A stretch of DNA of 64,000 nt from Streptomyces termitum (GTDB lineage: Bacteria > Actinomycetota > Actinomycetes > Streptomycetales > Streptomycetaceae), in assembly GCF_014650175.1 (NCBI RefSeq), contig NZ_BMUL01000024.1, positions 1-64,000 of the forward strand. Reading direction: 5' to 3'. Positions within the stretch are counted from its first letter, which is position 1; every line of letters begins with the position of its first letter. The translations under genes were made by a program, and so were the position numbers. Shown piece by piece: positions 54,483 to 61,848 of this stretch. The notes beneath the pieces were generated by a model, which ran no database searches, was not told where the DNA came from, and saw only the letters and a list, made by a program, of their open reading frames with translations.

Positions 54483-56417
54483 CTACCGCCCGTGGCCTTC
54501 GGTGTCGGCGGGGGCGGCGGCCTCTCCCTCGGCGAAGACGATGACGGTGTCCGTCGGGCCGAAGGTGAGGGGGGTCGTGCGGGGCGGGTTGAGGAAGATG
54601 CCGTAGGAGGGGGGCCTTTCGCCGTGGTCGGCCAGGCGGTAGCCGATGGCGGTCTCGCCCCGGCGGCGGGCGGCTTCGATGACGGTGGCGAAGTCGGCCC
54701 CGGCGCCGCGGGCCACGTAGTCGGAGGCGGGTTTGAGGTAGATCTCCGAGCCCTCGGGGGTGAAGAGGTCGGTGAACACGGCGTGCAGGTGGGGGTTCTC
54801 GGTCAACTGGGTGAGCAGCAGGCTGATCATCTTGGTGCTGACGATGAAGTCGTCGGCCTTGGTGACCTGGGCGACCTCGCGGTTGGCGTCGTCGTTCATC
54901 TCCGTGACGATCGAGTACGGGTTTCCGAGGGAGTCCTCGATGTCCCGCAGGTGCAGGAGGGTCACCAGGGTCCGGTCGTCGGCGGGGCCGGCGGCGACGG
55001 TGTCGTCCGAGAGCACGACGACGTGCTGGTAGTCGCCGAGGTCCAGGGCCTCCAGGGAGGACCGCCGGGTGGGCGCGCAGGTCTTGAATCCGACGGTGAG
55101 GTTGACCAGGGGGTCGCGGAGGACGGCTTCCGGGCGGTGCGGTGCGGCGATGTCGAGGGTCGATCCGGGCTGGACGAAGCTGTCGAGGAGGGTGACCAGC
55201 TTCGCCGTACGGGAGTTCTCGCCGATCAGGAGGGTGCGGTCGGGTGTCGGCGGCTGGGCCGGGGCGGAGGTGATCGCCGACTCGGTGATCGCCGGGCGGG
55301 TCCGGCCCAGCCGGATGAGCAGGTCGTCCTCGGCCAGCAGGAGTATCTGGTCGCCGGGGCCTATGACGGTGTCCATGGGCGGGTTGACCAGGGCGTCTCC
55401 CGTCGCGGTGCGCAGGCCGACCGGGATGCCGAGGTCGAAGGCGTTCAGCGCGTGCCCGTACGTCGAGCCCTCCAGGGCGGGGGCGTCGTAGAAGTAGAAC
55501 TCGTTGCCGACGAAGCTCAGCAGTTCGTTGAAGACGGTCGAGAGGCCCGTCTGCCGGTGCGCCTGTGCGATGAGGCGGACCGCGATGTCCTCGGCGTCGA
55601 TCACGAGGGCGCTCCGGCCGGCGGCCAGCCGGGCCGCCGCCAGGTTCTCCGAGTCGTGGACGGCGGCGACGACCTGCGGCCTGTCCCCGGTCCAGGGCCG
55701 GCTGTGCAGCAGGAGCAGGACCTTGATGACGTCGACGTCGCGGTCGTCGCCCACCGGCGGCAGCACCATGATCGACTTTGCCGTGTCCGGGCTGACCAGT
55801 TCCAGGTCCGCCCGTACGAGCGGGTTCCCGGAGCGGCAGATGACGCGGGTCCTGCCGGGGTCGGGGATGCGGGCGCGGATCGCGTCCTCCATGGAGACCT
55901 TGTCCCGGTCGGCGAGGATCACGACGCACGAGCGGCGTTCGCTCTGGTTCGCCTCGACGAGTTCGGCGACCACGGTGAAGACCTGGTCCGACCAGCCCAG
56001 GACGATGGTGTGCCCGCGCTCGACGAGCCGCGACCGGCCCGTGCGCAGCTTCTGGAGCTTCTGGTTCAGACCGGCGGTCAGGACGCCGATGAGCGCGCTG
56101 ACGATGAAGATCCCGCCGAGCGTCACCGCCAGCATCAGGACGAGGAACACCGGGCTGCCCGTGTCCCCGCCCATGGTGCCGGGGTCGAGCGTGCGCAGCA
56201 GGCTCATCCACGCGACGCCCGGCCAGCCGCCGTTGTCCTCCGCGTCGGTGTCCGTGAACAGCACGACCAAGGTCGAGGCCAGCCCGATGAGCACGAGCGA
56301 GGCGAGCGCCAGCCAGCTGATCAGGGCCGGTGTCCCCCGGTCCATCGTGCCGTCGAACCAGTACCGGAACCGGGTCCGTACGCTCTCCCTCATCCCCGAC
56401 CTCATCCCCGACCTCAT
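54483..56417 (-). CDS. CASTOR/POLLUX-like ion channel protein (RCK-type NAD-binding)
   Basis: A 644-residue membrane protein. Two hydrophobic segments (about 30-55 and 88-115) flank a short pore-like loop, as in CASTOR/POLLUX and TrkA-linked channels. Two Rossmann-type RCK domains follow, starting HTIVLGWSDQVFTVVAEL near 135 and RTLLIGENSRTAKLVTLL near 385. NPLVRADLELVSPDTAKSIMV and NREVAQVTKADDFIVS are family landmarks. It probably conducts cations and senses a nucleotide. Three equivalent starts exist (ATG at 56417, 56405 and 56393) because a 12-bp unit with ribosome site plus ATG is repeated, so the N-terminus may be 0, 4 or 8 residues shorter. Confidence 0.88.
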   Translation of the reverse strand: MRSGMRSGMRESVRTRFRYWFDGTMDRGTPALISWLALASLVLIGLASTLVVLFTDTDAEDNGGWPGVAWMSLLRTLDPGTMGGDTGSPVFLVLMLAVTLGGIFIVSALIGVLTAGLNQKLQKLRTGRSRLVERGHTIVLGWSDQVFTVVAELVEANQSERRSCVVILADRDKVSMEDAIRARIPDPGRTRVICRSGNPLVRADLELVSPDTAKSIMVLPPVGDDRDVDVIKVLLLLHSRPWTGDRPQVVAAVHDSENLAAARLAAGRSALVIDAEDIAVRLIAQAHRQTGLSTVFNELLSFVGNEFYFYDAPALEGSTYGHALNAFDLGIPVGLRTATGDALVNPPMDTVIGPGDQILLLAEDDLLIRLGRTRPAITESAITSAPAQPPTPDRTLLIGENSRTAKLVTLLDSFVQPGSTLDIAAPHRPEAVLRDPLVNLTVGFKTCAPTRRSSLEALDLGDYQHVVVLSDDTVAAGPADDRTLVTLLHLRDIEDSLGNPYSIVTEMNDDANREVAQVTKADDFIVSTKMISLLLTQLTENPHLHAVFTDLFTPEGSEIYLKPASDYVARGAGADFATVIEAARRRGETAIGYRLADHGERPPSYGIFLNPPRTTPLTFGPTDTVIVFAEGEAAAPADTEGHGR

Positions 56418-56639
56418 CCCCGTCCTCTCCCCGCCCTCTCCCTGTCGCCCGCGCCCTCCGGCCGGGCCGTGCGCTCCGTCGGCGCCGCCGCGACGATGCG
56501 CAGTTGATCATTCTCCCCGCCCTGCCGGGTGCGTGTCGCCAAGGGGGCCCGGACCGGGGCCGGTTCGGGTCTTCGACGGGCCGCTCCCCCGCCCTCCCCG
56601 TCGGTCCGAGCGGGTTCTCCCCGCCCCTGCGACCCTGAT

Positions 56640-56663
56640 ACTTTCTACACTGTTGTAGAAAGT
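56640..56663. promoter_or_regulatory. Perfect palindromic operator upstream of GlsB-like gene
   Basis: ACTTTCTACA and TGTAGAAAGT are exact complements around the spacer CTGT. It is strikingly AT-rich for this DNA. The core TTCTACA-N4-TGTAGAA recurs at 57834. The TACA/TGTA half-sites recall BlaI/MecI-type winged-helix operators. Confidence 0.75.
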
Positions 56664-56831
56664 CGGGCGGTCGGTTCCAGCCGTCGTGCGCCTCCCGGGG
56701 AACCGAAGCGTCCGCGGGTCCGCGGACCGCGTCGGGCCCTGCCCGGCGGCGACTTCGACGGGGGCGGGCGACCCGCCCCCGCACGCATGCGACCTGTAGA
56801 CGCCGCGCCCGGCGCGGGAAAGGGGATCGAG

Positions 56832-57095
56832 ATGGAGATCTCGGGCATCATCAGCGCGATCGTGATCGGCATCGTCGTCGGCACGCTGGGGCGGCTCGTC
56901 CTGCCGGGGCGGCAGCGCATCGGGGTGCTGTGGACGATCGCCGTCGGCATCGTCGCGGCCTTCGTCGGCACGGGGATCGCGGCGGTGCTGGGAGTGGCGG
57001 ACACGAAGGGCATCGACTGGATCGAATGGCTCATCCAGATCGGTCTCGCCGCCGCGGGCGTGGCCGCCCTCGAACGGTACAGGGCCCGCGACTGA
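56832..57095 (+). CDS. GlsB/YeaQ/YmgE family small membrane protein
   Basis: An 87-residue protein with three hydrophobic helices. It has the family pattern ISAIVIGIVVGTLGRLVLPGRQ near the N-terminus, a central span and a final GLAAAGVAALERYRARD. Members are called transglycosylase-associated proteins and are often induced by cell-envelope or acid stress, though their biochemistry is unknown. ATG 56832 follows GGGGATCGAG. The palindromic operator about 170 bp upstream is shared with the LysM-lectin gene across the terminator, suggesting common control by an envelope-stress repressor. Confidence 0.9.
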   Translation: MEISGIISAIVIGIVVGTLGRLVLPGRQRIGVLWTIAVGIVAAFVGTGIAAVLGVADTKGIDWIEWLIQIGLAAAGVAALERYRARD

Positions 57096-57099
57096 CCCG

Positions 57100-57196
57100 G
57101 GTCCGTGAGGTGAGGGGCCCGCACCGGCCGGTGCGGGCCCCTCACCTCACGGACCGGACGGCCCGGAGGGCCCCGGCGCGTCCGGCGCCGGGGCCC
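57100..57196. terminator. 56-bp perfect palindrome plus second hairpin, convergent terminator
   Basis: Positions 57100-57155 are a perfect inverted repeat with 28-bp arms and no spacer. A second stem of 12 bp with a 5-nt loop occupies 57168-57196. They separate the converging GlsB-like and LysM-lectin genes. Confidence 0.85.
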
Positions 57197-57205
57197 TCCC
57201 CTCCG

Positions 57206-57769
57206 CTACGGAATCGTCAGCACCTGGCCCACGCCGACCACATCGGGGTCGTCGATGCCGTTGGCCGCGGCGATGTCCTGGTAGCGGGTGCCGTCGCCGT
57301 AGAAGCGCTCGGCGATGCCCCACAGCGTGTCGCCGGGTTCGACGGTGTAGGTGCGCGGCTCGACGGGCATGGGCACGACCTCGTGGGCGACCTGCTCCTC
57401 GGTCGGCTCCTCGGTCGGCTCCTCGACGACGATCGGGTGGTCCGTGGGGGTGTTCGACGCCCACAGCGCGCCGCCGTCCCCGGCGTACAGCACCACGTTC
57501 CTGTCGCCCTGCACGACCAGCCGGTCGGCGCCCCGGCCGTCGGTGTCGGTGGCCCACGCCGGGCCGTCGTCGGTGTAGAGCACGAAGTTGCCGTCGTGCT
57601 GGAGCACGGCCCGCCGGACCCCCCGCTCCTCGGTGCCGGTCGCCCACACCGCGCCCGCCGGCTCGGAGAGCACCAGGTTGCCGTCGCTCTGGAGCGTCAG
57701 GACGTAGGCGCCCGCCCGCAGGGACTGGCCGAGACCGAGCTCCTCACCCGCGTACAAGGTGTCACTCAT
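57206..57769 (-). CDS. B-lectin plus LysM protein
   Basis: A 187-residue protein from ATG 57769 with AAAGGA 6 nt upstream. Residues about 5-115 form a bulb-lectin domain with three repeats, TLQSDGNLVLS, VLQHDGNFVLY and VVQGDRNVVLY. The last two keep the full QxDxNxVxY mannose-binding motif. A Glu-rich linker with repeated EEPTEEPTEE leads to a LysM domain (YTVEPGDTLWGIAERFYGDGTRYQDIAAANGI) that should bind peptidoglycan or chitin. No signal peptide is visible, so it may be released by lysis or an unusual route. The architecture recalls lectin-like bacteriocins, but that function is not shown. Confidence 0.9.
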   Translation of the reverse strand: MSDTLYAGEELGLGQSLRAGAYVLTLQSDGNLVLSEPAGAVWATGTEERGVRRAVLQHDGNFVLYTDDGPAWATDTDGRGADRLVVQGDRNVVLYAGDGGALWASNTPTDHPIVVEEPTEEPTEEQVAHEVVPMPVEPRTYTVEPGDTLWGIAERFYGDGTRYQDIAAANGIDDPDVVGVGQVLTIP

Positions 57770-57833
57770 GGGATTCCTTTCCAAGGGGAGCGCGAGGGGC
57801 GATGCCCGCGACGCCCCTCCGCGATCACTCAAT

Positions 57834-57851
57834 TTCTACAAGAGTGTAGAA
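57834..57851. promoter_or_regulatory. Second copy of the TTCTACA-N4-TGTAGAA operator
   Basis: TTCTACA, spacer AGAG, TGTAGAA: a perfect 7-bp inverted repeat about 65 bp upstream of the LysM-lectin start. It is the same motif as at 56640-56663, so both genes probably answer to one repressor. Confidence 0.75.
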
Positions 57852-58030
57852 GATCAAGAGGGGGCTCGGCGCGTCAACCGCCGACATCTCGCACGGATGC
57901 GGAACGGGCCCGTCGACGCCATACCGAAGAGCTTGCACCCAAGGGGTTGAAGGTATCCGGCGGTTCTGGCAGGGTTCCGATGACCGGCAGGGCAAGGAGC
58001 CCTGGGTATCCATCTCTTGGGGGCGGATTC

Positions 58031-58549
58031 ATGATCCACATCACTCTCGGCGACATGCGCCCCGTCGAGCCGCAGGAGGACCAGCTGGGGCGCGATCACG
58101 TCGGCTGGCACAAGGACATGAGCGACGAAGCGCTCTTCCAGGCCAACCGGGGCTGCTGGGTCCTGGGCGAGCGGGCGGAGAAGGAGCGGTACGCGCTGCT
58201 CTCGCACGGCGGGAAGGTGCGCATGGCCATCGAGATCGACCGGCTGGTTCCGGTGGCCGGGGGCCGCAAGGCGATCGAGGGCAGGTTCCTCAAGGCGGGC
58301 GACGCGGTCCACGACGCCTACGTGGGCGAGGACACCCCCACGGAGCGGGCCCGGAATCCGATCACCTACTTCGACTCGCCGCACGACACCCGCCTGTGCG
58401 GGTGCGACTGCGGCGAGCCGGTCGTCGGCGGATGGTTCCTGGCCGGGCACGACCAGAAGGCGCTGCACGCCCGGGTCGCCAGGATCGGCACCGTCCGCGA
58501 GTTCCTCGACTGGTTCGACAGCACCTACGTCGAGCCGACGGCCGAGTAG
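58031..58549 (+). CDS. Conserved-looking protein of unknown function with Cys cluster
   Basis: A 172-residue soluble protein starting at ATG 58031 after GGGGGCG. The first half, including QANRGCWVLGERAEKERYALLSHGG near residue 45, is globular. Near 125 it has LCGCDCGEPV, followed by GWFLAGHDQKALHARVARIG and a final helix EFLDWFDSTY. The GHDQKALHARV stretch is recurrent in Streptomyces proteins in my memory, but I cannot name the domain. The CGCDCG cluster with nearby His could bind zinc. No neighbours give a functional clue. Confidence 0.7.
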   Translation: MIHITLGDMRPVEPQEDQLGRDHVGWHKDMSDEALFQANRGCWVLGERAEKERYALLSHGGKVRMAIEIDRLVPVAGGRKAIEGRFLKAGDAVHDAYVGEDTPTERARNPITYFDSPHDTRLCGCDCGEPVVGGWFLAGHDQKALHARVARIGTVREFLDWFDSTYVEPTAE

Positions 58550-58734
58550 CGGCCGGGCCCGCACCCCGCCGCACGCCGGAAGCCGCCGGGCCCGCCGCAC
58601 AACGCGTCGGCCCCGGCGCCCGGGCCGGTGCCGTGTCCACGATGCAGTCATCCGCGCGGGTCGATGCCGCCTACAGCTACCCTTCGCGCCAAGCGGGGTG
58701 ACACCTTTTCAGAGTGCAGGGGAAGGGCTACGGA

Positions 58735-59547
58735 ATGAACGGGAGCACCGGCCACGGACGCGTCGTCGCCGCCCTCGACGGCGTGCGCATGACCCGCCAC
58801 ACCACGGGCCAGGTCATTCTCGACGACATCGACTGGACGGTACGGGCGGGCGAGCACTGGGCCCTGCTCGGCCCCAACGGGGCGGGCAAGACCAGCACGC
58901 TGCGGATCGTCGGCGCCGTCGCGTTCCCCACCACCGGCACGGTCGACGTCCTCGGCCACCGGCTCGGCCGGGTCGACGTACGGGAACTGCGTGCCCTGAT
59001 CGGCCACGTCTCCCCCTCCCAGCGCGTGCCGCCGGAGCTGACGGGCCACGCCGTCGTCCTCACCGGACACAGCGGAACGGTCCAGCCGCTGTGGCGGACG
59101 TACGGCGCCGAGGTGCGCGAACGCGCGCACGCACTGCTCGCCGAACTCCAGGTCAAGGACCTCGCCGACCGCCCGTACGGCGTCTGCTCGGGCGGCCAGC
59201 GCGCCCGCCTCCTCATCGCCCGCGCCCTCATGGCCGACCCGGGTCTGCTGCTGCTGGACGAACCGTTCAACGCGCTCGACCTGCCCTCGCGCGAGGACCT
59301 CATCGACACCATGCGCCATCTGGCCGCCTCCCGGCCGGAACTGGCGACGGTGACCGTCACCCACCACCTGGAGGAGCTCTCCCCGGCGATCACGCACGCC
59401 CTGCTCCTGCGGGAAGGGCGCGTCCTCGCGCGGGGAGCGGTGGAGGACGTCCTCACGCGGGACCGCATGACCGCCTGCTTCGGCCGCCCCATCGAGGTGA
59501 CGCGGCACGCCGGCCGGTGGCTGGCCCGCTCGGGCGGCAGCGCTTAG
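58735..59547 (+). CDS. Stand-alone ABC transporter ATPase
   Basis: A 270-residue ATPase. Walker A is GPNGAGKTST near residue 48. The signature is degenerate at its first residue, CSGGQRAR near 155. Walker B is LLLLDEPFNALD near 178, and the H-loop is TVTHHLEELSP near 215. ATG 58735 was chosen over GTG 58714 because GGAAGGG lies 7 nt upstream. It resembles the YlmA/ModF group of ATPases that have no adjacent permease, and none is seen here. It may act in metal or stress handling, or in a non-transport role. The convergent sialidase gene has its own promoter. Confidence 0.88.
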   Translation: MNGSTGHGRVVAALDGVRMTRHTTGQVILDDIDWTVRAGEHWALLGPNGAGKTSTLRIVGAVAFPTTGTVDVLGHRLGRVDVRELRALIGHVSPSQRVPPELTGHAVVLTGHSGTVQPLWRTYGAEVRERAHALLAELQVKDLADRPYGVCSGGQRARLLIARALMADPGLLLLDEPFNALDLPSREDLIDTMRHLAASRPELATVTVTHHLEELSPAITHALLLREGRVLARGAVEDVLTRDRMTACFGRPIEVTRHAGRWLARSGGSA

Positions 59548-59591
59548 CGGCCTCTCCCGAGCCCGGACGGCCTCCTGGCCAGGGGCGCGAA

Positions 59592-59620
59592 CCCGCACCC
59601 CGCCGAAAGGGGGGTGCGGG
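59592..59620. terminator. Hairpin between ABC ATPase and sialidase genes
   Basis: CCCGCACCCC and GGGGTGCGGG form a perfect 10-bp stem around a 9-nt loop. It serves the convergent ATPase and sialidase genes. Confidence 0.75.
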
Positions 59621-59637
59621 CGGCGGGCGGGAGGGCG

Positions 59638-61653
59638 TCAGCCGGCGCGGTGGACGGAGATCTGTTCGATGTGGCCGGCGAAGTGCCACTGGGGGCCGCC
59701 GTCGTCGACGTTGCGGCCGGCCCACAGGCCGGTGAGGCCCGGGGCGCGGGCGAAGAGCGCCGGGGTCGTGGTCGAGGCGATGCGCACGCCGTCCGCGTAC
59801 ATCGCCGTTCCGGAGTCGGTCACGGCGACGGCGAGGGTGTGGTCGCGGCCGTCGGCGAGGGACGTCGTGCCGTCGAGCTTCGCGCTGTAGGCGCCGCCTG
59901 CGCGGGCTTCGTAGTGGGGTACACCGCCGTTCAGGGAGAGCGTGACGTTGGTCGACGCCGCGCGGGTGTCCGAGGCGGACAGCAGGGTGGCCGCGACGGG
60001 CGTCTTCGTGGTGCGGAACCGTGCGGTGATCACTCCGCGGGCGAGCGGGGCGACATCGGGCAGAGCCGGGGTCAGGTCGGTGTACGAGGAGACGCCGTCG
60101 TACTCCCGCGCGGGCGTCGCGTGGAGCGCCCGGTCCGGTCCGGCGACGAGCACCGGCGTGGTCGTGGAGGTCTCAGTGGCACCGGCCGTGAGCGTGACCG
60201 TGAGGTTCCGCTCGCCGGTGGGCGTGCCCGCCGGTGGCAGCACGGTGAAGCGGAGGACGGCGGTGGCGCCGGGGGCGACGGCCGGGACCGGCCGGGACGC
60301 GTCCCCGCTCCAGCCGGCGGGCAGGCTCAGCGCGGCCCGGCCCGGAACGCCGGCGAGGTGGCCGTGGTTGGTGACGCGCACCTCCACGGTGTTCGCGGCG
60401 CCGGCCGTCAGCAGGCCGTCGGGGACCGCGGTGCGGGCTTCGAGCTTCGGACGTCCCTGGTCCGTGGGACAGTCCGCGCCGAGCCAGGCGGCGTCGAAGC
60501 GGGCGAAGGTGATGCGCTGGTACGGGCCGGACTCGTAGAGCAGGCCGAAGGTGCCGTCCGCGAGGCGGGTCATCGTGGAGTAGGCCGTGCCGCCCGCCTC
60601 GACGACCCTGGCCGCGGGCCAGGTGAGGCCGTCGTTGCAGGACGTCCTGACCGTCAGGTTGTGGCGGGTGGTGGTGCTGGCGGTGTTGCTGAAGAGCAGC
60701 CGGTGCGACTCCGGCCGCGAGGCGTCCGCGGTCGCGTCGTACCGCAGGATCGCGGCGTTGTTGGTCGGGTCGATCAGCTCGTCGTCCGGGACGGGGGCGG
60801 AGTAGGTGACGCCGCCGTCGTCCGAGTAGGCCACGAGCCGGGTCTTCGCGCTGGACGTGCGGCTGTTGAGCATGATCCGGCCGTCGGCCAGTTCGACGGT
60901 CTTGTTCTCGTCCATCAGCGGGCCGACGGGGTCGCCCGCCTTCCAGGTGTCGCCGTGGTCGTCGCTGTACGCGCTGACCGCCCAGATGCCGCCGTCGGCT
61001 CCCCGGAAGGCGTACTGCTGCACCAGGCGTCCGGTGGAGAGCTGGATGCCGGTGCCGGAGGAGGCGAACATGCCCTTCCAGGAAGGGTCCTTGATGTCCC
61101 GGGTGATGCGGCGGGCGGTCCAGGTGACGCCGCCGTCGTCGGAGTAGGCGTAGTCGGCGTGGAGGGAGTTCACGGCGTCGTTCGCGTTGCCGGCGGCGGA
61201 GTTGAAGAACCCGATGCCCTGGGGGCCGTAGGCGTAGAAGACGAAGACCCGGCCGGTCTCGCGGTCGACGAGCATGCTGGGGTCGCCCGCGCCGACGCCG
61301 CCGTCGAAGTCGGCGATCGCCTGCGGGGCGGTCCAGGTGCGGCCGTTGTCGGTGCTGCGGCGGACCATGACGTCGAGGTTGCCGGGGAGGTCGGCCGCGT
61401 TGTCGTTGCGGCGGTCGTAGGCGGCGAGGAGCGTGCCGTCCGGGAGGGTGTCCAGGGCGGGGATGCGGTACGTGTGGGCGCCCTGGCCGGAGGTGGCGAG
61501 GACGGTGCTCTCGAACAGGGGCTCCGGGGACGCGGCGGCGGCCCGGGCCGCGCCGTCGGCCGGGGGCGGCCCGGCGGCCGACGGCGCGGCTCCGAGGAGG
61601 CCGGCGCCGAGCGCGGCCAGGAGAAGCAGGGAGACGGAACGGGCGGTTTTCAC
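59638..61653 (-). CDS. Secreted exo-alpha-sialidase (neuraminidase)
   Basis: A 671-residue exported glycoside hydrolase of family 33 type that cleaves terminal sialic acid. The start is GTG 61653 with GGAGG 5 nt upstream, giving a typical signal peptide (KTARSVSLLLLAALGAG). ATG 61692 lacks a ribosome site and would spoil the signal. The catalytic domain (about 45-395) has the Arg of YRIPAL, Asp boxes STDNGRTW, SDDGGVTW, SDDHGDTW and SDDGGVTY, and the late YSTMTRLADG segment. About 425-520 is an NEW3-like beta domain (TVEVRVTNHGH, LPAGWSGD). The C-terminus (about 530-670) is a LamG-like carbohydrate-binding module. It should feed the adjacent sialic-acid uptake genes. Confidence 0.95.
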   Translation of the reverse strand: MKTARSVSLLLLAALGAGLLGAAPSAAGPPPADGAARAAAASPEPLFESTVLATSGQGAHTYRIPALDTLPDGTLLAAYDRRNDNAADLPGNLDVMVRRSTDNGRTWTAPQAIADFDGGVGAGDPSMLVDRETGRVFVFYAYGPQGIGFFNSAAGNANDAVNSLHADYAYSDDGGVTWTARRITRDIKDPSWKGMFASSGTGIQLSTGRLVQQYAFRGADGGIWAVSAYSDDHGDTWKAGDPVGPLMDENKTVELADGRIMLNSRTSSAKTRLVAYSDDGGVTYSAPVPDDELIDPTNNAAILRYDATADASRPESHRLLFSNTASTTTRHNLTVRTSCNDGLTWPAARVVEAGGTAYSTMTRLADGTFGLLYESGPYQRITFARFDAAWLGADCPTDQGRPKLEARTAVPDGLLTAGAANTVEVRVTNHGHLAGVPGRAALSLPAGWSGDASRPVPAVAPGATAVLRFTVLPPAGTPTGERNLTVTLTAGATETSTTTPVLVAGPDRALHATPAREYDGVSSYTDLTPALPDVAPLARGVITARFRTTKTPVAATLLSASDTRAASTNVTLSLNGGVPHYEARAGGAYSAKLDGTTSLADGRDHTLAVAVTDSGTAMYADGVRIASTTTPALFARAPGLTGLWAGRNVDDGGPQWHFAGHIEQISVHRAG

Positions 61654-61680
61654 CGGCACCTCCACAACAGACGACAGGGA

Positions 61681-61699
61681 GGCATCGGACATCAGACGT
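61681..61699. promoter_or_regulatory. 19-bp direct repeat, copy 1, upstream of sialidase
   Basis: GGCATCGGACATCAGACGT occurs here and identically at 61809-61827, both inside the 195-bp gap before the sialidase gene. It is a probable operator for a sialic-acid-responsive regulator such as a GntR/FadR-type protein. Confidence 0.65.
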
Positions 61700-61808
61700 T
61701 GCGGCGAAACCTAGATCGCCGCTGATGCGGCGTCAACCCTTCCGGCGGAGGGCGGGAACGTGCGGCGCGACGCTTGCGGCACCGGGCGCGGAACCATAGA
61801 GTCACCTC

Positions 61809-61827
61809 GGCATCGGACATCAGACGT
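61809..61827. promoter_or_regulatory. 19-bp direct repeat, copy 2, upstream of sialidase
   Basis: Identical to copy 1, 128 bp away and in the same orientation. Here it continues into AGACGTCT, a perfect 8-bp palindrome. Confidence 0.65.
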
Positions 61828-61848
61828 CTCATGCCCCATGTCAGGCTC

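Noticed and set aside
53339-54544. 401-codon plus-strand frame over the AraC gene
   Set aside because: Antisense shadow of a well-supported regulator.
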